Source: Patiria pectinifera (Eukaryota > Echinodermata > Asteroidea > Valvatida > Asterinidae). Taken from it: 64,000 nt of DNA. Location: assembly GCA_029964075.1 (NCBI GenBank), contig CM057149.1, positions 14,208,465 through 14,272,464 of the forward strand, in the 5' to 3' direction. Each line of letters starts with the position of its first letter. The first letter of the stretch is position 1. Under the pieces are notes generated by a model. That model did no database searches, was not told the origin of the DNA, and saw only the letters and a list, made by a program, of their open reading frames with translations. Positions 1 through 11,787 of the stretch are shown piece after piece. The position numbers and the translations under genes were made by a program.

Positions 1-245
1 TCAAAATACAAACATTTCTGACTAAAAGTCGATTTTGCAGTGACGGCGAAGAATCTGACAGTGAAGATGCATTTGTAATTTTCGGAAATTTTCACGCAGA
101 CGGTCCTATTTAGGCTCATAATAGTCCGACGTGTTCTAAGTGTGGATTCGTAATTCCGAATCCACACTTTACTAAAGATTCGTCGTTCCGAATCCACACT
201 TAGTGCCTAGTGTAAGAGATTCGTAGATCCGAACCCACACTTTTA
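1..245 (+). mobile_element. Element M, partial copy with acidic coding-like remnant
   Basis: Matches 49205-49450 in inverted orientation. Both contain an in-frame peptide RFCSDG(E/G)ESDSEDA, and both carry inverted copies of GTGTGGATTCG. It is cut by the window edge. The acidic peptide may be the remnant of a transposase N-terminus (inference). Confidence 0.6.
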
Positions 246-389
246 ACAGTAGTGTGACGTCATATGGTTTAATTGCATCCAGCACTCGCAATTTGCAATC
301 GATAAATGTTTTATCTATTGCATACCATTATTTCCCAAGAAGGATTTATAGCCTCTGCATGTAATCTTACTGAAATAGTGTCAGCTGGA

Positions 390-575
390 GAGGGGGTCTA
401 CCCGATGTTCCCCAATTTATATATGTTCCCCAATACCGATGTTCCCCGAAATCCTTAGGTTTAGGGTTAGGGTTAGGCCAGGGTTAGTGCTAAGGGTTGG
501 GGTTAGGGTTATATGGTAAGGATTTCGGGGACATCGATATTGGGTAACACCGGTATTGGGCAACATAGGTATGCA
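390..575. repeat. Fold-back with TTAGGG-like interstitial tract
   Basis: GTTCCCCAATACCGATG on the left pairs with CATCGATATTGGG on the right. Between them are several TTAGGGTTAGGG-like units (about 467-510). Confidence 0.55.
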
Positions 576-599
576 CCCCTCGAGAGGGGATGCGTTGTT

Positions 600-1289
600 T
601 CATCAAGTGTCCAATCACTTGTGGCATGCAACGTGTTAGTCAACCCGATCTTTTATTGCCTGAAATGACAACATTTTCGGTCACTGTTGAGGGACCTTGT
701 ATTCACTCGCTCCCAAAGAAACTGAGTAAACATTCTTAAGCCTTCTGTAATGTTGAGGATTACGTGAAGTACAGGGGCATAATATGTTCTATTTTTTTTA
801 CCTGGGATTTGCCTTTGTTTCAGTCAAAACCGCGGGTTGCGTCATATTTATCGCTTGTACACTGTCCAATTAAATAATGAATGTCACTGAAATGGAACAC
901 ATAATCACAGGTGATAGGCGATTGTGACTTAATTCCGCCTATTTGCACCAGAATGTTTGCTGATATAATTTTCTCTTTCAGCAAAGGAAGAGAAAATTAA
1001 TGACAAAGAATAAACAAGAAGTGCAGAAGAATGAGCAAGCCTGAGCGCAAAAGACCTCGTGGCGTTGTCACTCGGCATTTGTCGTCTCCGGTAAATTCGC
1101 GTCGTGCGTCGTCGCTGACGGTGTAAAATAATGCCGGCCCGAGTCACAATAGCCCGACAAAATTCGGAACTGACCTATAACTGCGCGTTTCCAAATCTGA
1201 ATTTGAAATATGAGACCTGAATATATATACACCCTAATGTATTTGGTCACCAAAGCGAGCTTTTGACAAATCAATCTCGCATCATTTTA
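600..1289. other. No feature seen
   Basis: Mixed-composition sequence with short open frames on the minus strand only. They show no domain, no splice context linking them to the large gene, and no repeat match inside the window. Confidence 0.4.
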
Positions 1290-1716
1290 TACAAAATATA
1301 TACAAAAATACTTTGCAGTAACTTTCAGAAATTAATGGATTTGGGGACGAGTACATTTATAGCAAATATTGTTACCTGTTAAGTTTCGTGTTCATAAATG
1401 CTGGGTAAGCCAAGACAAAAATGTTGTTTTTGTAGTCTGGTTCCCTGACCCTACTTAAAAAGAAACGAAGCAATTTATATACGTCAGGGAATTGTCATGT
1501 CAGGGCACCAGACTAGCTGGCTTGCAGCCGTTTTTCCCACGATGGTCGGCTGACCATCGATGGAAATTGATGCAAACATTCCACTTTTCTTGAAAGTGAC
1601 TGCACAACGGGTGCAATGACTTCACAGGATGCTTTGAAACTACTATTCACTTAGTCAGGTAAGATATTTCATAATAATTTAGAAGTGTATTGTTGATGTT
1701 TGCACAATACCTTTAA
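1290..1716. mobile_element. TTAA-type element, family A, old copy
   Basis: Diverged copy of the family that is intact at 15104-15620: same interior (AGTCTGGTTCCCTGAC), same palindromic core (ATGGTCGGCTGACCAT) and right end TGTTTGCACAATACCTTTAA. The left end is degraded. Confidence 0.65.
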
Positions 1717-1718
1717 AC

Positions 1719-2287
1719 CTTCGAATTAAGATATTTCCGTTTCGAATTTGTTTTTGTTGTATTCAAAGACTTCAAGAAAACTCAGTCCACAATTTGCTTC
1801 AAATATATATATTTATAACTTTTTGTTTCAAAACTCTTGAAATTCTATAACTCGCACATACAATTCTACCCAAAAACAAATATGCATTTAACTTTGCTAT
1901 CACTCCAATTTAAAACAATATAATCAAACAAATTAAAACCATAAAATGTAAATGCCTTTGTTGGGCAAACGATTCAATTTTTAGAAAAAACAATAGGTTG
2001 AATGGCAGTAGCTCATTTTTAATTTTGATCAACATAATAAAACAAACTAAGGTAAAGTACAATAGGAACAAATAAAAACAAAATATATTTTGAATATATA
2101 TATATAACTGGATACCTAAAACCCATGTCCAGAAGAATTAAGTACAGATTGTCTTTATGCACACTGAAGGATTTTGAACTTAAAACTTTCTGCTACGGAT
2201 TTGCGCCAATATCAATTTTGAAAGTTGGCTTGCAAATTGGAACTGTCACTGCATTAGTGCATAGAAGCCTAAAATATGATTATGTCC
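1719..2287. other. AT-rich stretch, no feature seen
   Basis: Very AT-rich, with short TATA runs near 1806 and 2097. No gene or repeat supported. Confidence 0.4.
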
Positions 2288-2288
2288 A

Positions 2289-2581
2289 AGGGCGGATCCA
2301 GGGGGGGGGGGCCAAAAAACGAAACCAATTTTTTTTTTATATGTGACATCGCAATAAAGGCAGGCAAAGAGCACACCACCATCTTTTCCTCAAAAACCAT
2401 TGGTTAAGGTGGTCAGAAATTGCCTCAGATCGCACCACAGAGCAACTAGAACTACACAAAAAATTCGGGGCCCTTAAGCGGGCCCCGAACCCCACGCCGT
2501 AATTTTTGGACCCACTTTTTTGGGGGACCAAATTTTTTTTTGGGCCCCCCCCCCAAAAAATTGTGTTCTGGATCCGCCCTT
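2289..2581. mobile_element. Short element with GGGCGGATCCAG ends (hAT-like)
   Basis: Inverted ends AGGGCGGATCCAG and CTGGATCCGCCCT enclose poly-G, poly-C and poly-T tracts. Ends of this type are widespread in animal hAT-like non-autonomous elements (established pattern). A second copy lies at 62109-62431. Confidence 0.65.
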
Positions 2582-2669
2582 GAATATGTCGAATGCATAA
2601 ATACCCCTTGGCCTGATTATTATTATCATCTGACGAAATTTGGAAAGAAAATAATAACTCGATACAAAT

Positions 2670-3116
2670 TGACCGCCGTGGTCAAGTGGTTATGGTGTTC
2701 GACGGGAAACATGGTGCTTGTGTTCTTGGGCAAGACACTTTACTACAATTGCATCTCTCCAACCACTAGTATAAATGGGTACCTGTGAGGGTAGCGACCA
2801 GAATGCGCTGACCTCGAGCTGCTGCAGAAACTGGCATCACGGCCTGCTCAACAGGGGCAATGGACCGATCCAGTAAGCTCCGCCCAGTGCGCACGTGGGC
2901 AAATTAACACGCGCTCCTCTCCAATGCCACGCTGCATTTTTCTTCCGCGCGCATCATACGCGCGTGCACGCATGTCGGACTTTAGTGCACGCACGTCGGA
3001 CATAGATGACGGCTGTGATTGGTCAGAACACCATGAGGCGGTGCTTACTGGATCGGTCCATTGTGAAGCGCTTTGAGACCTTTGGTATAAAGCGTTTTAT
3101 AAGCACCGCATTATTA
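2670..3116 (+). mobile_element. tRNA-headed SINE (group F), interrupted
   Basis: Shares the stretch TGCTTGTGTTCTTGGGCAAG..TATAAATGGGTACCTG with copies at 10578 and 51539, and ends in an ATT/ATC tail. It is split by a separate inverted-repeat element at 2859-3063. Confidence 0.7.
2859..3063. mobile_element. Small inverted-repeat element nested in SINE
   Basis: Ends CAATGGACCGATCCAGTAAG and CTTACTGGATCGGTCCATTG are a perfect 20 bp inverted pair. The flanks continue the SINE consensus as seen at 10578-10862. Confidence 0.75.
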
Positions 3117-4640
3117 TCATAACTTGGATATAAACTAAAAATGCATCACGCTGGCAGATTATATGCATGCATCCCCTAATAAAATGGGCATTTTGCATTG
3201 ATGTACTACTACAGTTCTCACACCCAATATAGAAAAAGTTGAAAGCGCTGTCGCCTTGATCCACAACCCGGGCAAGCCACTATGGGAGTCAGCTGAGAAG
3301 AAAAGGTGCTTTGTTCAAAAATTGTCATCGTACAAAGATAAAAAGCAAAGTAGAAAGAAAACGAGAAACTTTTCAACTATTAAACATGAAAAACTAAAAG
3401 AAGATGGGGTTGTTTAGTGGTAAAAACTCTAAAATATAATATGCTTATCAATTTAATATCTTTTTAGAATGTTTTTAACATATTTAAAATACTGTGTATA
3501 GTGAAATACATAAGTCATGCTTTGACAAACTTAAAACTGCAGCAAAACGTAGATAACATGGCAAAATACACCAAGTGCACTGCAAACAACGGCAAAGAAC
3601 ACAAACTAAACTTCTATGTACAATTATCACAAACAGTCGTCACTGCTCCTTTCTCCCTATACACAGGCTTCAAAGCTCAAATAAGTCTAAAACTGTACAG
3701 TAATACTATACCTTATAGTTTTTTTAATAAATAACTATACATCTGTGCTTGTGAAACAATATTTGAAGACTCACATAGATTGTCCAATACATTTGTATTT
3801 GATCAGCTGGCAAGAAAGGTTGTGTTTTTAAAGACAGGTCTTCTAAACGTGTAATCACTGTAATTTGGCAATCAGCGGGTTTCTGTATCTCTATGGCAAC
3901 ACAAAATCGATCTGACCAGCCTTTTCACAGTACAGAACAGTAGTTCTTACATGGACTATTGTCAATAAAAATCAACAACTTTTTTAATAACAAGCACAGG
4001 AATTCTTGAAAGGATGTATGACCTAAATGCTCATTATTCATTACAAGACAACATAAATAAGTTTGTATTTTTATTTCTTTCGGCTGTAATGCTGTGATAA
4101 TGGACAAAAACGGCAGCAGAAGCATACTTTTGGAGGTAAAACACTTCTGTTAATACTGAATAAAACCTGTGCCTATCTTAAACACAAAACAGTCTTCTCA
4201 AAAATGCACATGAATGTATAAGACCTGTGCCTCTATAGTAAACACAAAAGAGTCTTAAGAATACATGTCAATGTGTACAAAGAAAATACTAAAAAAAAAA
4301 CCACTCTTATATAAATCTACTATTTTGTTCAGAAAATGCTCCTTGAAAAGTAATCTTTTGTTCATTGCAACAAGCATATTTCAATCATTATAATGAATAC
4401 GACAAATCTTTATTTTTGAATACCAGTAATAACCCCCAGGAGAAAAAAATCTACTATGTTAACTGCAAAGTGATTGTCATTTTTTTTTTAAATTGTATTG
4501 ACACTTTAGAGGGGGCAAAAATATTAACAGATGGCAAGAGAATGACTAGTATGGGCTCCGTGAACGAGTACTCCTTCAATGGCCAGAAAAGGAGGCCTAG
4601 ACTGGTACTGGTTCCCGGTCCATTCACTGCACATTTAGAA
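3117..4640. other. No gene seen; one small tandem duplication
   Basis: AT-rich. The only structure found is a diverged two-copy tandem at about 4168-4285 (unit about 58 bp, starting ACCTGTGCCT). Confidence 0.4.
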
Positions 4641-4739
4641 TGATTCAATGTTATTGGGGGTGGGGATCAGTCTGTGAGACCATCGCAAGTTAAAATTGAA
4701 CGTATTCGCGCCGACGACGCCTGACGATCATGCGAAGAC

Positions 4740-4800
4740 GCTTTGGCTAATAGCTTGGCACATTCACGCGCGAATGTGCCAAAGCTATTGCACACAAACC
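4740..4800. repeat. Palindrome around GGCACATTCACGCGCGAATGTGCC
   Basis: AATAGCTTGGCACATTC pairs with GAATGTGCCAAAGCTATT across a CGCG centre. Likely a remnant of an inverted-repeat element. Confidence 0.55.
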
Positions 4801-4919
4801 AGTGCAGTACAGTAGCCACGCACACGCTGTGTGTCCAGTCCACGGGGCTCTCAAAAGTGATTAAAAATGTGCCCTCTTTTGTTGGCGCACGGAGCCCACA
4901 ATTACTTGTCATAAACTAA

Positions 4920-6018
4920 GGTACCCTGAAAATGTTTTGGTTTTTTACCATTCTTATGTAAAGACACGACACGACATTAATGTGTCATGAGCAAAATGGG
5001 AAAAAAATTAACACAGCCGGTCTGTTAACATACTATGTACATAAAATGAGTAGAAATCCCTTTATCTCCCAAACATATTGGTGGAATGAAATGTTTATGA
5101 CTCGCATCTGATCAGTGTAAACTTTGCTCTCATAGATTTTTATGCGACCAAAAATTATTTTAGTACTAGGGCTGGGGGACGAAAGAATATGTGTAGAAGA
5201 GGCATTTGAGATATTCGTACGGAAAAGCAACCATTACAGAGGCAAAAATCGTTCTTGACCTGCATTGCATCATGAAAATGTCGACATCTGTTTGTAGACA
5301 ACTGCCAAATGATTTTCATGCTGCGCTGATTCAAACTGAATTATCTTCAGCCTCCGACTGAAATTATTTGTTTAGAGAAGGTATTTCTGAATTGCATTCT
5401 AAATGCCTAGACACAGGTGGGCTAATATCATTTGTGACCTATCATCATGAGATGAGCTTGAAGTCGGGATTTTTTCAGAATAGAGATATTTATGTATCTT
5501 GATTTTGCAGAACGAGAGCTTTTCAATGATTTACAATATTAAGGGGTACTGAGTTCAGTAGCAGAAATATCAACCACTCTATTACTTGACCTTGTAAAAC
5601 TGATCCTTGACAAAATGGTATTTAAAAAAATACTGCAGTTGTGTGAATGCACTCAAATAGATGGGTGAAATAGGTATTAAAGCTATTTTACCAACAAAAC
5701 AAAATTTTGATAAAGGTAAAAACAGGTCGTAAACATTAACCAGGGCATGTCAGAAGACGCGTGTACACGCAAAGGTTTTGCGGTATTCGGAACGGATGAC
5801 GGATAAACACGTACAGAGCAAGGCTGGAAATATCTGTCAGCGACCTGCTCGCAGCGAGCGAGGCAGGAAATATCAGGGTGTGCTACCCGCAGATGATGGC
5901 CTGACGAGGTTCATGAAAACAATCCCGCGCCTGGGTCCGGTCATTATCAAAACTGTCATTTCGTGGTGACAGGCCACACTGGGTATCACTCTCAGGAAAA
6001 AAGATTCTAAATTAGTCC
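4920..6018. other. Downstream flank and probable 3' UTR, no clear signal
   Basis: AT-rich sequence just past the stop codon. It must include the 3' UTR, but I find no AATAAA or ATTAAA on the minus strand close enough to assign a cleavage site. Short open frames here have no gene-like features. Confidence 0.4.
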
Positions 6019-6302
6019 CTAAATTGTCACTGATGATTTCGTTCTTCCACCCGCTGACCCGTTTTCCTTGCTCGCCGAGAACGGCCTGCGGTCCACGCTG
6101 AGCATCTTCTTCTGTCTTGGGCTGCGTCTGCGGTGGCGGGGGGCTGACGCGGCCCTGGGGGCAGCGCCGTTCAGCTGGGAGGAGGCAGTGGAGGAGGTGG
6201 ATGTGGAGATGGACGGGGTGCGTGATGAGGATGACTGGGGCTCAGCCCACTGGCGGGGCGGGGCTTGGTGAGGGGCTAAGCTGCTGACAGTGACTGAGGA
6301 AA
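6019..6302 (-). CDS. Exon 35: terminal exon, basic Ser/Ala-rich tail with stop
   Basis: Acceptor TTTTTTCCAG|TT. It reads 93 residues to TAG at 6019-6021. SISTSTSSTASSQLNG and APRHRRRSPRQKKML are typical. The tail is strongly basic and looks disordered. Of three frames after the acceptor, only this one stays open past the first 17 codons, and it is the frame required by exon 34. GC content is much higher than in the flanking introns. Confidence 0.88.
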
Positions 6303-9300
6303 CTGGAAAAAAATCAACCAGTCATTATGCGTTATCAGGTGATTTATAAAATGGTTACTTTAGGCCAAAAAAAAAAAGTCTCAGGTTTCTGGTATGCGCG
6401 CGCGTCGCCGTAGCCATGCGCGTCGGCAAAATGAAAAAGTTTTTTTTCCAATGAAAGATGATGTCTCAAAACCACCAAACTCACTGGTTTGACTGGAATC
6501 CTGCTGCTGCACAATTTTACGTGTTTTTAGATTGGGTTATGGTCGAGAATAAGCTTTATGTGGCCTCTCTGGACTCCCATATATTTGCACTAAGTTTAGT
6601 CGAGGAAAATTTACAGTCATCAGCCGACATTTGAAGCAAAAAAATCAGGTAAAAAAGCTCCATACCAGAAACCGGAGACTTTTTTTTTTTTGGCCTTAAC
6701 TGTCGTTATTGTCATTAATTATACATGTAGTGTACTTTGCAACCTTGCATTTCAATTTTGTCATTTTGTGAGAACGATACATCTGAAGTTTATGAAAGTT
6801 TTGTCAAAATTGATACAATGCTTTGCATGATGAAATATTGAAGGACTGCGATATTTGCTTTCAATGGGTAAGACAGGTTTAATTTACAAAGGCATGCAAC
6901 TTCAAATTAACAAAAAAGACAGTAAATCCAAAGCTTTACAAAACTCTCTGCAGAGTTTTCCAATTTTCAGCGGCATATGAAGTAAAAAAATATGGAAATC
7001 AGTTGATCCAAGTAAGAGTTGCATGCACTGTTTACAAGTTTGGTAAATTTTATCTTTAAACAAGCTGCTGGCAGGATTGAAACATTGGTGCCACCTAACT
7101 ATTATAATATATCAATTTCAAGCCACTCTGGTTTGCAGCATCATGATTGCTTTCATCACAGGCAATAATCACAGGTGATCCTGGCAACATAAATCCATAA
7201 AGCAAATGGGTTTCCCCCCTCCAAAAAAAAAAATTAAGAAAGAAGGATAAGAGCCACCAGAATTTGTCTGTTGGTCTTCGTACAATGACATAGCTCTAGA
7301 GATGCCCTGTGAAAGGTGGACAGTACCTGATGTGGAACGAGACAGAAGCTTGGGTGAATTTGATCGAGGTGAGGACATTTGTGACGTCTTGACGACAGAG
7401 TCCAGGGTTTCATCTATCATCGTGGTGAAGGAGCTCCGGTCGCAGGCTGCAAAGCACCCTTGCCAGGCCAGATACCCTAGGGATGATAAATATCATATGA
7501 TGAAACACTGCCCAATGAGAAAACTGCATTTGACTCACAAACACGGACGGGGTGCAATGAACAAGCGATACCTTACAAAATGAGTCTCTGCCCAAACCTT
7601 GGGGAGGGGTTCGGGATAGGAGGTAGCCTTGGTCAAGGCGATCAACGATAGTGTCCAATGATAAAAATTCGGCGGCTAACATAAAACAGTAGCCAAGTGC
7701 TATGCACTCACACATATGGTACGTAGCGCGAACAGCGACCTCACGCGGCTGGGCTACAGTATGCAAATCAGTGCTGCCGGACGACCGCCTTGGAACAACT
7801 GTTCAGCTTGGCTGAATTTCCAGCCATGACCTCATATGTGAATTAAGATCAGATAGTAAAGTTACATTCTCCAAGAAGTTTGGAGTCTACAGACCACATA
7901 TAACTCCAGCGACAAAATTGCCCAAAAAAGATAGGCCAACACGACATTTGTTCCAATGAGTTTGACCAGCATCAACTTATTAGTATTCTGTGCACTAGCG
8001 GCATGAGGTTGCTGTTCGCGCTTTGTCCAGTACGTGTGAGTGCATAGCACACAGCACTGTTTATGTACATTAGCAGCCATGTGTCGATCAACGGACACTA
8101 TCGTCAATTACCTTGTCCAAGGCTAGATTAGAGAAGGGAGATTGTAGGGAACAGCAAGTTTCGATCGTTGAGTTACCTTCAGGATGGAGGATGATTATAG
8201 TCGGTGTTGCTAGGACACCAAACAGCTCGGCAACACTGACAACGGACGATGGTAATGAGCCAACTGGTATCCTGTCATTACCAGATGCCTTGTCTCCACT
8301 CTGTCCTGTAAATTCAAAATCATAAAAAAATATTGCTTTAAAAAGAGCTCAAATCGGTTCAAAGGCTCTTGTCTCAGTCCAAATGAGTAGCTTTGCTTGT
8401 CACTCAATTGAGATTGACCTGTGATGGTTTACGATGATCTGTGATGCTTCCAGACTGACTTTTAATTGACTTACGGTTACTTCGTCACCGTCACCACGAA
8501 GTGACACTAACCTCGAAAAATCGATATTTTGCGATTTCGATTTTTTTTTCCTGATTTGTGATTAATTACACATAATCTATCACCTCAGTTAATTAGATTT
8601 GTCAAAACATAGATTAACATTAATTAACAAATGGGTCAAAACCGCAAATGCGTTTTTCACGTGTAATATTACGTTTTAAGTGTACTATACCATTCTTTCG
8701 CGTGTAAGTGCCTTTTCACTACGTCAAAAAAGGTTATGCGTTTTCAAGTGACACAAATGTCACGTGATACGCGCGCCTCACTTCTGGCAAACCCATTAGC
8801 TAATACATACACGTAGTTAGTGTCACTGCGAAAAACTCAACACAGCGTAATCTGAATATTGAGCTTTCACGATGAGCGTATGGTTAATTAGTTTGATAAC
8901 TCATTAATAGTAATTTATTTCAATCAAAATCATACATTGACCTGACACTCAAGATCCCAGCTTTCACCCAATGTATAAATATATGTATTTTACACATTTT
9001 CCACTTCGCGGGGGTTAAGGTCACTTCGTGGTGTCGGTGACGACTTGTGTTGACTTGTGCTCACTTGTAATTGATTTGTGACTGAGCTGTGGTGAACTGT
9101 AATGACTTGATTATCCTTGTGACTAGACTTGTGGTTGCCTTGTGATTGCGTGTTATTGATTTCTGAGTTGACTTCTTGGTTTTACTTGTGATGACTTGTA
9201 ATAAACTCATCATGTCATCATGACGTCAAAATGACGTCATCATGTGTCATAAATTATGACGTCATTTTACAGGTGCATTTTTCAATGGCCTACATCTAGA

Positions 9301-11756
9301 GAACTACAAGACCGATTGAGTTCAAACTTTGTATGTACACATTTTGGGATGTGTTATAAATGAAAACTGCGGTGACATCGTGATAACGTCATCATAAGAT
9401 TAAATATGGATTTTTTGACATTTTTAAGTTCTTTGCCGTATCTGGATAATATTTATCAATATGCAAAATGGGAAGTGACGTCCAGCTATCATCAGCTAAT
9501 TTTTAATAAATGTTTAAACTTTTGCATTTTTTGGCTACTAGCAGACTAGTACAATATCTGAACGACAAGAAAAGCACATACTCATAAACTAAATGCGGAA
9601 AAGCCCTATATTCTGTTTTCAAACAGACTTTGACCTCTTGTTTGTGACTTGTCATACTTCGATTACAACTATAGCTCTCGACAGCACCCTACCTCTGTCA
9701 GAGCTGCTTGCTGAGCTTGCCCGGCTGCCAGGCATCAGGCCTGTATCGCTGGTGCTGCAGCTGCAGCTGTGACGAATCACATTGTCATCTTTCCAGCCTT
9801 GCATTACAATCTGCTGTGAGAGAGTCTGTAGATGGGTGGAGCTTGGGGACTCGTTGCTTTTACAGCAGCACGCAAGACATATTACCTGAGGGTCAGAGAT
9901 GCATTGTCTTGAGTTATAATCAAATGATAATGCTTTTTTTAATACAGAGTAAATATCCACCAGTACTGGTGTTTAAGGTGCTGTACATCAGTATAACTTC
10001 CACTCAGTTGGCCCATAAAACACTCCACAGACAATCTCAGCTTCGTGGGGAGTGTACAACTCGATGCTGCCATTTCAGTACAAAGCAGCTATCTTATCGC
10101 AGTAACCATCTCTGCCCTCACAGGTACTCATTTACTCGTGGGTGCCGAGAAGCAATAGTGACAATGTGTCTTGCCCAAGGACACAGACCTCAAACCCCAG
10201 GCCTGACTTGCACACACAACCTACAGAATTACCCGCAGCCCTCGAGTCCAATGCTCCATGCCACCAGGCCACAGCTCTCCACGTTAAGTTGTAGCCAAGT
10301 CCGACACAAGTCAATCGGAAGAAAGGTCACAATGACCAATAAATGCCTTTGCCTCCATTCATTTGAAGGGTTTGTGACTTGACTCAAGACTGAATGACTT
10401 GCGATTGACTTGTGAGGACTAAACTTTGACACCTATAGACCGCTTGCAGACGCGTTCGATAATCGACGCGCGAAGGCGCCCGACGCCATGTTGTGGGACA
10501 AGCGTATATCTATTCATGCACATTTTGTCCCACAACATGGCGTTGATATAATTTAGAACTCCCAAAGGTAAAATCGTATTGGAGTGTTGTGGTCCAATGG
10601 TTACAGTGTTCCACTCTTGCCGTGGTGCGTGGGTTCGACCCCTGACCGGAACATGGTGCTTGTGTTCTTGGGCAAGACACTTTACTACAATTACCTCTCT
10701 CCACCACGGAGTATAAATGGGTACCTGTTAAGGCAGAGACCACAATGCGCTGAGTTGAGCTGCTGCTAACACTGGTCTCATGGCCTGATGATCAGGGGTA
10801 ATAATTCCGAAGCGCTTTAAGACATTTGGTATAAAGTGCTACATAACCACCTTGTAATTATTATAATAAATATTATTATAAACAGCCATACCAATATCCA
10901 TATATCTTCGATGCAAGAAAAAACTACCTTTCCTGCTCTGTTTTTGGCATAGTCCACAAAGTAATCCATCATCTTCTTTGAAGCAAGACACCTGTAGAAT
11001 AGTGAAATATAGATACCAAAATACTATTGCTAAACATACCTTCAAGTAAAAATCCTTTCGGAATACTTCAAAATTTCCAGAATTTCTTGTTGTCCAAATA
11101 TTTTGGGTCCTTCATGCACCCATAACCAAATCCATAATACTCACTAAACACTTTCTGGAATCTATGGGTAAAGGCAAAGCAGGTCACATTTTATAGTAAC
11201 TTTAAAAAGGACTAACTACAGCACCAACACACACGTTGACTGTACATTTCACTACATACTTCAAGAATCTGTGATAGCACTCAGCTATGGATGTTAGCCT
11301 AGCATATACTGACCAGCGTGTCCAGAACAGCAGCAGGGTTGGACAGCGGTTGGTGAGCTTGGTGGGGACTAGGAGGTGCGGGGACCGGTCAAAGACATCC
11401 AGCACGGTGACCGAGGCCGGCGGGATGCGTCGGCTGGCCAGGTCAAGCTGCTGATGGAGACCCATGATCAGGGCCGAGGAGGAGGATCCAGGGGAGACCT
11501 CCGAGGCTAGGGTCTGCTGGTAGCTGCAGCAGCCTTCCTGGGGGTGCCTGGATTGACAAGAAAAAGATGGGATTGATAAGGAGGGTGATCAGGGCTGGTG
11601 GAATGCGAAGGCTTTCCGGGTCTAGCTGCTGGTGGGGACTCAGAATGCACACATATATTATTTGGGTGAGAAGGCTTGCTGTTCCTATGGATATCCATTT
11701 TGTGAAATTCTTTTCAAAGACAAATTACTTCAAGTAGTTCCGGCGACTTGTGCCTC

Positions 11757-11787
<31 letters not shown>

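Noticed and set aside
9708-10382. A 224-codon plus-strand open frame
   Set aside because: It covers the antisense of exon 32 and a SINE fragment, with no domain and mixed composition.
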